Origin: Alkanindiges illinoisensis | GTDB taxonomy: Bacteria; Pseudomonadota; Gammaproteobacteria; Pseudomonadales; Moraxellaceae | Reading direction: 5' to 3' | NCBI RefSeq assembly: GCF_004377485.1 | Contig: NZ_SNTY01000017.1 | Span: 1-52,625 of the forward strand | Length of the DNA: 52,625 nt | Notes under the pieces: model-generated | What the model was told of the DNA's origin: nothing | The model's database searches: none | Seen by the model: only the letters and a program-made list of their open reading frames with translations | Program-made: the position numbers and the translations under genes | In this document: positions 39,606-46,977 of the stretch, in pieces | Position numbering within the stretch: the first letter of the stretch is position 1 | Layout of the letters: each line of letters begins with the position of its first letter

Positions 39606-40526
39606 ATGAATACCCTAAAAATTGCCACCCGGCAAAGTCCACTGGCGCTGTGGCAGGCTGAACACATCAAGGCACGCTTGCAGGCACTGCATCCGGGACT
39701 GACGGTTGAGCTGGTTAAGTTTGTGACGCAGGGTGACAAAATTCTGGATACGCCACTGGCCAAAATCGGCGGCAAGGGTTTATTTGTCAAGGAACTGGAA
39801 AATGCCTTGCTGGATGGCCGTGCCGATCTGGCAGTACATTCCATGAAGGATGTTCCTATGGACTTGCCGGATAATTTAACACTGGCCGTGATTTGTGAGC
39901 GTGAAAATCCGTTTGATGCCTTCGTGTCCAACCAGTATTTAACGCTGGATGACTTGCCGCAAGGTGCACGCCTTGGCACATCCAGCCTGCGCCGTAAAAG
40001 CCAGATTCAGGCCTATCGCCCGGATTTAACCATTATTGATTTGCGCGGCAATGTCGGCACGCGACTGGGCAAGCTGGATGCTGGTGAATACGATGCCATT
40101 ATTCTGGCTACCGCCGGGCTAAAGCGCTTGCAGCTTGAATCACGAATTAAGCAAATTCTCCCAGCGGATTTAAGCCTGCCTGCTGTGGGACAGGGCGCAC
40201 TAGGGCTGGAATGCCGCAGCAATGATCAGGCTGTCCTGACGCTGATTGCACCATTATCCGATCCTGCTACCAATATTTGCATTAGGGCCGAGCGTGCCTT
40301 TAATCGCACTTTGCAGGGTGGTTGTCAGGTGCCGATTGCCGGTTTTGCCGTGCTTGAAAATAATCAGCTAACAATGCAGGGCAGAGTCGGTAGTCCCGAT
40401 GGACAGCAATTATTAAAAGCTGAAATTAGTGGGGCGCCTGAACAGGCCGAGCAACTGGGGCAGCAACTGGCGCAACGCTTGCTGGAACAGGGAGCAGGGG
40501 AATTGCTTGCGGCCCTGTATGCTTAA
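39606..40526 (+). CDS. hemC: Porphobilinogen deaminase
   Basis: This 306-residue enzyme joins four porphobilinogens into hydroxymethylbilane. Conserved segments are [30 protein letters not shown] and [13 protein letters not shown]. The cysteine that carries the dipyrromethane cofactor is Cys240 in [11 protein letters not shown]. The ATG at 39606 is used rather than the TTG one codon earlier. hemD follows 21 bases after the stop, and hemX and hemY after that. Confidence 0.97.
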   Translation: MNTLKIATRQSPLALWQAEHIKARLQALHPGLTVELVKFVTQGDKILDTPLAKIGGKGLFVKELENALLDGRADLAVHSMKDVPMDLPDNLTLAVICERENPFDAFVSNQYLTLDDLPQGARLGTSSLRRKSQIQAYRPDLTIIDLRGNVGTRLGKLDAGEYDAIILATAGLKRLQLESRIKQILPADLSLPAVGQGALGLECRSNDQAVLTLIAPLSDPATNICIRAERAFNRTLQGGCQVPIAGFAVLENNQLTMQGRVGSPDGQQLLKAEISGAPEQAEQLGQQLAQRLLEQGAGELLAALYA

Positions 40527-40547
40527 AGCCAGTACCCGCCATTGACC

Positions 40548-41387
40548 ATGCTGCATGTACTCAATACCCGACCTGCTGAGCGGGCTGATGGCTTAAATCA
40601 CGCCTTGCAGCAGGCTGGTTATCGAGTAAGCCAATTGCCGCTGCTGGAACTGGTGGCTGAACCTTTTGAAGCGATTCAACCGCAATTGTCTAAAATTTGG
40701 CAGGTGGCTGTCGTGGTGGTGGTGAGTCCAGCCGCCGCACAACTGGGCCTTGCCGGATTAAAACAGCTTGATATCTTGCCCAGCCAGTTAGCCTGCCAGT
40801 GGGTCGCTGTAGGGCAGGGTACAGCAGCCATACTGGCACAGGCAGGCATTACCGCGCAGGTTCCAGCCTTGGAAACCAGTGAGGGCATGCTGGCACTGGA
40901 TATCTTTCAGCAGGCTCAGCATTCAACGGCATCATGTAACAAAACGTCAGATTCAGCAGCAGCAGGACCAATCATGTTCTGGCGCGGGCATGGTGGCCGT
41001 CAGTTTATGCTCAAGCAACTGGCCAGCCAGCAGCAGGTCATCAGCCTGAACCTGTATGACCGCCAGTTACCCAAAAGCAGTAAGGCGCAGTATCAGCAGC
41101 TTTTAAACCATCCGCCGCAGGTACTGATCATCACCAGTGGTGTGTCATGGCAGTATTGGCTGGAATTGGGCCAGCAGTTTGGCGCCATGACGCCGCCTTA
41201 TATTCTGGTGCTGGGCCCGCGGATTTACCAGAAAATCTGCCAGCAGACAGCGCACATGACAGTGACGACAACTGCTTATGCCAACACGTGCCATGCCAAT
41301 AGCCCTAAAGTCATCCTGCTGGAGAATTTAAATCCGGCCAGCATTCTGGCCATGCTGGACCAGTTACAAAAGTGTCAGCAGACGTAA
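40548..41387 (+). CDS. hemD: Uroporphyrinogen-III synthase
   Basis: This protein of about 279 residues has the loose HemD pattern: an N-terminal LNTRPAERADGLNHALQQAGY, a VSPAAAQLG segment near 65, a WRGHGGRQFM-like middle and ITSGVSWQYW in the second domain. It closes and flips ring D of hydroxymethylbilane. The family is poorly conserved in sequence, and position after hemC supports the call. An insertion rich in Ser, Thr and Ala (about 125-145) lengthens the linker. The ATG at 40548 is chosen over an in-frame TTG at 40542. Confidence 0.88.
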   Translation: MLHVLNTRPAERADGLNHALQQAGYRVSQLPLLELVAEPFEAIQPQLSKIWQVAVVVVVSPAAAQLGLAGLKQLDILPSQLACQWVAVGQGTAAILAQAGITAQVPALETSEGMLALDIFQQAQHSTASCNKTSDSAAAGPIMFWRGHGGRQFMLKQLASQQQVISLNLYDRQLPKSSKAQYQQLLNHPPQVLIITSGVSWQYWLELGQQFGAMTPPYILVLGPRIYQKICQQTAHMTVTTTAYANTCHANSPKVILLENLNPASILAMLDQLQKCQQT

Positions 41388-41531
41388 ATGTAATATTGTA
41401 TCAATACCAAAGCTTCTTTATGCTTTGCTGATAATTTGCTAAAAACCTAACCGGGGCTGTGATTTATGAAACATAAGCGGTTTGCTAAATTCTCTGGCAA
41501 CTGATTCAGTCTGGTCCCGTGAGCACCACCT

Positions 41532-42458
41532 ATGAAAAAAAAACTGATTGTCCTGCTGGGGCTGGTTTTGTTGATACTGCTGTCTGGCATGAGCTATCTG
41601 CTGTATGCAAAAGATCAGCAGCGCCAGCAACAGTTGCTGCAAAGCCAGCAGGCTGCACAAAAGCAGATTGCCGACCTGAATGACCGTCTGGTTGCAGTGG
41701 CACGGCAACAAACTGGCAGTGCCAACCATGCCAGTGCAGCTAACTCAGCGCAGCCCCTTCACCTTAGCCCAGCGCAACAGATACAACTCAACCAGCAGCG
41801 CAATACGTTGAGGCAACAACAGCGGCAGTGGGCACTGACAGCCCTCACACTGGCACAGGACAGCTTACGGCAGGGTAATCCCAAAAAAGCGCAGCAACTG
41901 CTGCTGGAACTGCAGCAAAATATTATTGAAGACCAGCAGGACGCTAATGATCCTTTTAATGGCACCTTGCTCCAAACCTTGAAAATTGACCAGTTAAATC
42001 TGGACCAGCACGCCACACGGCAGCAGCAGGCTCGTGCTGGCCTAAACCAGTCGCTTTTGCAGATTCAACAACAATTGAACCTGATGGCGGTACAGGCACC
42101 CCAAAGCTTGCTGGCACAGTCGTCAGCGCGAAAGGAAACAGGAATTGGCAACTGGTTTAAACACCTGTTCTTGATTGAGCGTGCAACCCCAGAGGCTGGT
42201 CAGCATATGCTGGATCGCAGTTTTATTTATAAGCAGGCCAGCATTAACGTGGCGATTGCACGCTTGGCATTGGCGCAGGGCGATCAGCTTAATTTCACCA
42301 GCAACTTAACTGAATCACTCACCCAGCTAGATTTATTAGCTGATCCGGCCAGCCGTCAAATGGCTCAGCAACTGGAAAAACTCAAAAACCAACCGTGGCC
42401 TGCTAGCATTGAATTAACTTCCCTTACCCTGCTCACTGGGCAAAAGGCTTCATCATGA
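41532..42458 (+). CDS. hemX: HemX-like membrane protein
   Basis: This 308-residue protein has one N-terminal membrane helix (about 4-25) and then a long Gln-rich coiled-coil and helical periplasmic region. It matches the HemX family that sits between hemD and hemY in gammaproteobacteria. The family is sometimes named uroporphyrinogen-III methyltransferase, but no methyltransferase domain is visible here. Its role in haem synthesis is unclear, perhaps as a scaffold. Its stop overlaps the hemY start (ATGA). Confidence 0.82.
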   Translation: MKKKLIVLLGLVLLILLSGMSYLLYAKDQQRQQQLLQSQQAAQKQIADLNDRLVAVARQQTGSANHASAANSAQPLHLSPAQQIQLNQQRNTLRQQQRQWALTALTLAQDSLRQGNPKKAQQLLLELQQNIIEDQQDANDPFNGTLLQTLKIDQLNLDQHATRQQQARAGLNQSLLQIQQQLNLMAVQAPQSLLAQSSARKETGIGNWFKHLFLIERATPEAGQHMLDRSFIYKQASINVAIARLALAQGDQLNFTSNLTESLTQLDLLADPASRQMAQQLEKLKNQPWPASIELTSLTLLTGQKASS

Positions 42459-43729
42459 AATACCAGCCCTTACAACATCGTGCGCTATGGCTGATTTTGC
42501 TAGGTGTTGGCCTCATTATCCTGCTGGGGTTGTGGTCAGGGGCAGGTTATGTGCTGGTGGTGTGGCTGGGCTGGGAAGTGCAAACCAGTGCAACAGTATT
42601 CATGCTGCTGTTGTTTGTCCTTATTCTGGCTGGGGTTTATGCCATTCGGCGTATTAATCGCTGGATTAAAAACTGGCACTTGCGCCATCCGCAAAAAATT
42701 GAGCATTACCAGCAGCTACTGCCATTTGAACAACTGGGCTGTTTATGGCTATTAAATGCCAAAGCCAGCAAGCAAAGTGAAATTGAAGCCATTTTTAACC
42801 AGTCCGCCAGTTTAAAACAGTTAGTTAAGGCACATTTACTGCGTGAAAATGCCCAACCGGAACAGGCTGCGCAAGCCTTGAATCAGGGTTCGGCCCTGAC
42901 TGACTTGCTGGTGCTGGAACAAATTGAGCTATACCTTGCTGCACAAGACTATACACAGGCGCAGGCTGCATTAACAACTTTGAGCCAGCAACCGGTTTCA
43001 GCATTTGCCCAGTCATTAAATCCGGCATGGAGTGCGTATGTTCAGGGGTTATGGGCCAGATTACTGATGGCGCAGCCTTGGCTGTTGCTGGCTATAGATA
43101 ACATTCCAGCATTAACACCTGAGCAGCATTACGGCTGGCTCAGTGCATTGCAACAACAACTTTCTCAGGCTAGCCCTGAGCAGCTACAACAACTGTTTGC
43201 CTATTATCAAACAGTGCAGGCCCAACCGGAATTCGGTCAGGATATTGCCAGTGCGCGTCAGTGGCTATTTATCCTGAGACAGATTAGCGACCAAGCTTTG
43301 TCACTGGAACAGCAGCACAGCCTGATTCAGCAGCGCCAGCAACTGGCTGATCAACTATTAAGGCTGGAATTTGACCCACGGGTTTTAACCATCTGGTTGC
43401 AAAACCAGTTGCAGGAAGGCAATGTGGAGTGCCAGCATTTTACCCAGCGCCTTAATGAACTGGCGCAGCGTTATCCTGGGCAGCCTTCGATTGCATTAGC
43501 CCAGTGGCATCAATTAATGGCAGATCAGCAAACTGAAGCCGCACAGGCCATCTTGCAAAACTGGCAGCAACATCCGGATTTTGGCTATTTACGCCTAACC
43601 CAGGCTCTTGCCAGCCAGCCTGAATTACTGGCGGATCTGGAATTATTGCATCAGGCGCGTTGCCAGCTTGAAAATCAGGCCAATTCAAAAATCAGCTCAA
43701 CAGGTTATCATTCAAATTCACCGCACTAA
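42455..43729 (+). CDS. hemY: HemY family TPR membrane protein
   Basis: This 424-residue protein has two membrane helices within its first 65 residues and the HemY N-terminal domain, followed by many short Gln-rich helices that look like TPR units. It is the proteobacterial HemY of the hemCDXY operon, not the Bacillus protoporphyrinogen oxidase of the same name. Its exact function in haem biosynthesis is not settled. Translation is coupled to hemX through a four-base overlap. Confidence 0.85.
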   Translation: MKYQPLQHRALWLILLGVGLIILLGLWSGAGYVLVVWLGWEVQTSATVFMLLLFVLILAGVYAIRRINRWIKNWHLRHPQKIEHYQQLLPFEQLGCLWLLNAKASKQSEIEAIFNQSASLKQLVKAHLLRENAQPEQAAQALNQGSALTDLLVLEQIELYLAAQDYTQAQAALTTLSQQPVSAFAQSLNPAWSAYVQGLWARLLMAQPWLLLAIDNIPALTPEQHYGWLSALQQQLSQASPEQLQQLFAYYQTVQAQPEFGQDIASARQWLFILRQISDQALSLEQQHSLIQQRQQLADQLLRLEFDPRVLTIWLQNQLQEGNVECQHFTQRLNELAQRYPGQPSIALAQWHQLMADQQTEAAQAILQNWQQHPDFGYLRLTQALASQPELLADLELLHQARCQLENQANSKISSTGYHSNSPH

Positions 43730-43764
43730 TGTGGTCATTTAAATCCTGAGGTTAGGAAATACGT

Positions 43765-44316
43765 ATGAGTTCCATCAAAGAATGTCCTGTGGTTTATCAC
43801 CAGACAGTCGCCTGGGGTGACATGGATGCCTTTGGCCATGTCAACAATGTGATGTATTACCGCTATATGGAAAGCGCGCGTATTGAATACTTAAGCCATA
43901 TCGAGGCTTTTAATCATGGATTGGTCAGTGTGATTTCGGCCAGTAGTTGCCGTTATTTAAGACCAGTATTTTATCCGGACAGCCTGAAAGTTGGCGTGCG
44001 GGTGGTGGAAGTTCGTAATTCCGGTTTTCGTATGGCTTACGTGCTGCATAGCAACCAGCAGTCGCAGATTGTGGCCACTGGCGAAGCCATAGTGGTGATG
44101 GTAGATGCCAAAACCTTTGAAAAAGCAGCCATGCCACTCGAGCTCAAACAGCGGATTGCCGCGCTGGAGGCCAATTTTGGCAATGACCTGGACATTGGCC
44201 TGCCTACTGAAAAATCCAGCCTGAGCAATATTGGGCGAGCCTTACGCGATAACCTGCGTGGCAATATTGAACAAATTGTTCCCAAGATTGGTGGCAAGCA
44301 CCATGACCGGGATTAA
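43765..44316 (+). CDS. Hotdog-fold acyl-CoA thioesterase (4HBT family)
   Basis: This 183-residue protein has the 4-hydroxybenzoyl-CoA thioesterase fold (about residues 10-130), with the active-site segment WGDMDAFGHVNNVMYYRYMESARIEYL. It would hydrolyse acyl-CoA esters in the cytoplasm, similar to FadM/YbgC-type enzymes. A helical tail of about 50 residues follows the domain. AGGAAA precedes the ATG. It follows hemY by 35 bases and may be read through from the hem operon. A terminator stands further downstream. Confidence 0.88.
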   Translation: MSSIKECPVVYHQTVAWGDMDAFGHVNNVMYYRYMESARIEYLSHIEAFNHGLVSVISASSCRYLRPVFYPDSLKVGVRVVEVRNSGFRMAYVLHSNQQSQIVATGEAIVVMVDAKTFEKAAMPLELKQRIAALEANFGNDLDIGLPTEKSSLSNIGRALRDNLRGNIEQIVPKIGGKHHDRD

Positions 44317-44500
44317 ACCTGATTGTCTGGAATTTTGGCGTTCGCCAGAGCTGTACAGCGTATCAATGAGCTAATGCCTACAGGCTGGGTGAATTTTATA
44401 TGACCCTGGCCTGTACTGATGCTTAACCTGCATCTAAGGTAAATGCCCTAAACCAGCCTTTCAATAAAAAGCTGCTACTATGAGGGGAAAGGCTAAAAAT

Positions 44501-44531
44501 AAAAAAGCCTGCATCAGGTGCAGGCTTTTTT
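44501..44531. terminator. Bidirectional terminator between the thioesterase and tRNA-Glu
   Basis: AAAAAAGCCTGCA (44501-44513) pairs with TGCAGGCTTTTTT (44519-44531) around TCAGG. It lies eight bases beyond the tRNA-Glu 3' end on the minus strand and also suits the plus-strand thioesterase gene. Confidence 0.93.
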
Positions 44532-44538
44532 ATGAATT

Positions 44539-44614
44539 TGGCGTCCCTACGGGGATTCGAACCCCGGTTACCGCCGTGAAAGGGCGATGTCCTAGGCCTC
44601 TAGACGATAGGGAC
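44539..44614 (-). tRNA. tRNA-Glu (anticodon UUC)
   Basis: On the minus strand the 76 bases fold as a full cloverleaf: acceptor GTCCCTA/TAGGGAC, anticodon loop with TTC in CCCTTTCACGG, T-arm with GGTTCGAATCC, and an encoded CCA end. The sequence is nearly identical to proteobacterial tRNA-Glu. A candidate promoter with TATAGA about 70 bases upstream fits the spacing for a short leader. Confidence 0.97.
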
Positions 44615-44647
44615 AATAATTAGCAAATCAACAAGTTGTTCATGTGC

Positions 44648-44661
44648 TTGAGCATCTAGGC
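44648..44661. repeat. 14-base direct repeat, copy 1 (copy 2 at 46297-46310)
   Basis: TTGAGCATCTAGGC occurs here, in the tRNA-Glu leader, and again at 46297-46310 next to a tRNA T-arm-like sequence. The two copies bracket the methyltransferase gene. They could be a trace of recombination, or chance plus shared leader sequence. Confidence 0.4.
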
Positions 44662-44900
44662 TTGGCGCAAATTCTATAATGTTCGCTGGCGCAAGGCAAA
44701 CACTAATTTAATAATCATGGATTGATTGGTTGTTTATTGGCCGCAATGCATTATTTCTCTAGGTTGAATCAATTAGCTGGACACATAAAGCATCCTTAAA
44801 CTCATTGGCTTACAGCAAGCATTCAGGGCATTAAATCCTATATTAGGGTGAATCTTTAAATCAGTTATTGATGCGTCATTAGATCTCTTGCATAAGTCTG

Positions 44901-44943
44901 GTTTCGACAAGCTCAACCAACGCTGCCTGAGCATGTCGAAGGC
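44901..44943. repeat. REP-like intergenic palindrome
   Basis: TTTCGACAAGCTCAACCAACG and, in the other orientation, CTTCGACATGCTCAGGCAGC face each other within 43 bases. This TTCGACA-GCTCA pattern is a common dispersed intergenic palindrome in proteobacterial genomes. It lies upstream of the methyltransferase gene. Confidence 0.6.
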
Positions 44944-45087
44944 GAGTTGGTACAACTTATGAAAGAAGTCTATTTACTGACCGAATATCTAATTACAGAG
45001 AATAAATTTTATGATTTGTGCCATATGTACTCGCTGCTTATTGCGCTATAAAAACTTAAATTGTGATTATAGCAATACAGGATTCTC

Positions 45088-45966
45088 ATGAAAGAAGGGC
45101 AGTCAAGCAGAACCGCATTAGCTGCCGCAACTTTACGGGCAAACCATTTTCAAAATACGGTTGACCCTGTATTTGCTGATCCTTATGCCTACGCGCTCAC
45201 CAGTATTGGCTGGCAAAAGCTATTGCGTTCACCATCGCTGGTAAAGATCATGAATTCACCAGTATTGAACCGGACGTTGGGATTATTGAGCGGGCAGGTG
45301 GTAGGGCGCTCCAGATATGCAGAGGATTTGCTGCAACAGGCACTGGCTCGCCAGATCAATCAATATGTTCTTGTGGGAGCCGGACTGGATTCATTTGCCT
45401 TGCGCCAGAATCCGTGCAATCCCGATCTTAAAATTTTTGAGGTTGATCACCCTGATACACAGACCACTAAGCAGCATAAATTACAACAGCTTGGTACGGT
45501 GCCTGCAAATGTTGAGTTTGTTGCGATTGATTTTGAAAAAGAATCTTTGGCCGATGCACTGGCACGCAGCAGTTATCAGCAAGGGGTGCCTGGATTTTTC
45601 TCGTGGTTAGGCACCACCCACTATCTGGAACCACAAACCACATTAAATACTCTTAAGCACATTGCCGATTTTGCTGCACCGTTGAGCGAAGTAGTGCTGG
45701 ATTATTCGATCCATTATCAGGAATTGCAGGGCATTGAGCGATTAGGAAGCTTTGCGGTATCACAATTTACCCAGTTTTTAAAAGAGCCGTTAATTGGTCA
45801 GTTTAGACCTTCAGCATTACATCAGGCAGTAGAAGAAATGGGTTTTGAAGTGGTTGAAGATTTATCAGGTGCTGCAATGAATGCGCGTTATTTTAACCAG
45901 CGGCCTGATCATATCCGGCATACCATAGCCACGCACCTGTTGCACTTACGTTTGGCAGCGCGTTAA
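45088..45966 (+). CDS. Class I SAM-dependent methyltransferase (LCM/PpmT-like family)
   Basis: This 292-residue protein has the leucine carboxyl methyltransferase type fold (PF04072-like). The N-terminal SSRTALAAATLRANH, the SAM-binding VLVGAGLDSFALR, FEVDHPDTQ and GFFSWLGTTHYL (motif IV-like region) are all present. Bacterial members methylate carboxyl or hydroxyl groups in secondary metabolites or unknown substrates. No pathway genes surround it. It sits between tRNA-Glu and the decayed element boundary, and a 14-base direct repeat brackets it, so it may be a later acquisition. Confidence 0.85.
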   Translation: MKEGQSSRTALAAATLRANHFQNTVDPVFADPYAYALTSIGWQKLLRSPSLVKIMNSPVLNRTLGLLSGQVVGRSRYAEDLLQQALARQINQYVLVGAGLDSFALRQNPCNPDLKIFEVDHPDTQTTKQHKLQQLGTVPANVEFVAIDFEKESLADALARSSYQQGVPGFFSWLGTTHYLEPQTTLNTLKHIADFAAPLSEVVLDYSIHYQELQGIERLGSFAVSQFTQFLKEPLIGQFRPSALHQAVEEMGFEVVEDLSGAAMNARYFNQRPDHIRHTIATHLLHLRLAAR

Positions 45967-46120
45967 TAAGTCATATTGAAACAAGCAAGCTTTTAATTTA
46001 AGACGATAATGACTGTTGCATAGATTTGGAACAGTCACCTAGATCATATTTATCTTGTTTTAAAGAAAAACGCTTAGACATTTGATTAGATAGATTAAAT
46101 ACGTTTAATTTGGACAACAA

Positions 46121-46153
46121 AAAAGCCTTGGAGCTATACGCTTCAAGGCTTTT
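46121..46153 (-). terminator. Terminator of a former minus-strand tRNA gene
   Basis: AAAAGCCTTG (46121-46130) pairs with CAAGGCTTTT (46144-46153). On the minus strand it ends in six T. It lies 33 bases beyond the tRNA 3'-tail-like sequence at 46186-46207, as a tRNA terminator would. It also faces the methyltransferase gene. Confidence 0.8.
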
Positions 46154-46185
46154 CGGACGATTTTGGACTTCTTTAAATCTAAATA

Positions 46186-46207
46186 TGGTGGGATAAGCAG
46201 GATCGAA
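46186..46207 (-). other. tRNA 3'-end-like sequence, candidate attachment site
   Basis: On the minus strand this reads TTCGATC (T-loop), CCTGC (T-stem 3' strand), an acceptor-like TTATCCCA and CCA. The 5' half of the T-stem and everything upstream that a tRNA would need are missing. Together with the terminator beyond the CCA it looks like the displaced 3' tail of a tRNA gene left by an integrase. I could not identify which tRNA. Confidence 0.55.
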
Positions 46208-46262
46208 TTGAGTATTCAAAGGCTTATATACCAAAGAATTTAGAATTTTGGAATCGTAAAAA

Positions 46263-46281
46263 TACCAACAGAAATACCAAC
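46263..46281. repeat. Direct repeats TACCAACA, candidate integrase arm sites
   Basis: TACCAACA occurs at 46263-46270 and 46274-46281, an 11-base period. Such TACCAACA-like repeats near attachment sites are typical arm-type binding sites of P4-type integrases. A dead integrase fragment lies 100 bases downstream. A second tRNA T-arm-like string (CCGGGTTCGATCCC) is at 46328-46341. Confidence 0.45.
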
Positions 46282-46383
46282 AAATTTATCCATTTTTTGA
46301 GCATCTAGGCATCCCTTAAATTGTACCGGGTTCGATCCCTAGAGGCAATTATTAGTTCTAGGTCAGGTTAATTAGCTGGTTAG

Positions 46384-46680
46384 TGGGCAGGGTCTAATTC
46401 ATTAAATTACCCTAGTTCTGGAGCTAATACAGCCATTATTTTATAGGTTATTAAACGCTCAGGTTATGCAGGAAAAATAACTACACAGGGTTTTAGATCG
46501 CTATTTAGCACCGTAGTGAATGAGTCCAATTTATTTAATGCTGATGCCATTGAACGGCAACTTGCCCATGTTCCACAAAATAGAATCCGTGCTGCCTATA
46601 ACAGGGCTTTGTATTGGGATGAGAGGGTCAAAATGATGGACTGGTATGAGCAGGTAGTTAAAGGATGGTTGTATGCCTAG
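46384..46680 (+). pseudogene. P4-type tyrosine integrase, decayed C-terminal fragment
   Basis: From 46447 the frame reads VIKRSGYAGKITTQGFRSLF, then ADAIERQLAHVPQNRIRAAYNRA and KMMDWYEQVV before TAG at 46680. This is the C-terminus of P4/Bordetella-type integrases, including the tyrosine of AAYNRA. The catalytic HxxR, normally THGFR, is TQGFR here. A TAG codon at 46444 interrupts the frame just before, and the preceding 20 codons still look related (NYPSSGANTA). At least 300 N-terminal residues are missing, so the gene is dead. Confidence 0.85.
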
Positions 46681-46977
46681 TTTAATAGATATTCCATTGT
46701 GACTTCCGCAATGAAATTGAATATATAAACGTATAAAAACTGTTCAGCCACCCCAATTGCAGAACTACCTTATTCATAAACTAAACTTAAATTGCTAAAA
46801 ATTGATGTACTAATTTTATAGAAAATTAGTTGAATTTGACATCAATTTAACATAGTTAAATTAAATGATTTACGATGTGATAAACTTGTAAGGTAAATTG
46901 ACCAATAGCACCGAGTGCCAAGGGAAAGTGCCATTTTAAGCTATAAAAACATATTTTGAATATCTTGGGAAATAGCA

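Larger units (their letters stand above)
44615..45087. other. Non-coding region between tRNA-Glu and the methyltransferase gene
   Basis: No gene is seen in these 473 bases. They contain the presumed tRNA-Glu promoter (minus strand, near 44675-44700), one copy of a 14-base repeat (44648-44661), and a REP-like inverted repeat (44901-44943). Otherwise the sequence is AT-rich and unremarkable. Confidence 0.5.

Noticed and set aside
41532-42458. HemX as a uroporphyrinogen methyltransferase
   Set aside because: The name is inherited from a fused homologue; no SAM-binding methyltransferase domain is present.
45998-46234. 78-codon minus-strand frame upstream of the tRNA scar
   Set aside because: It runs through the terminator and the tRNA-like tail and has no recognisable family, so it is taken as chance.
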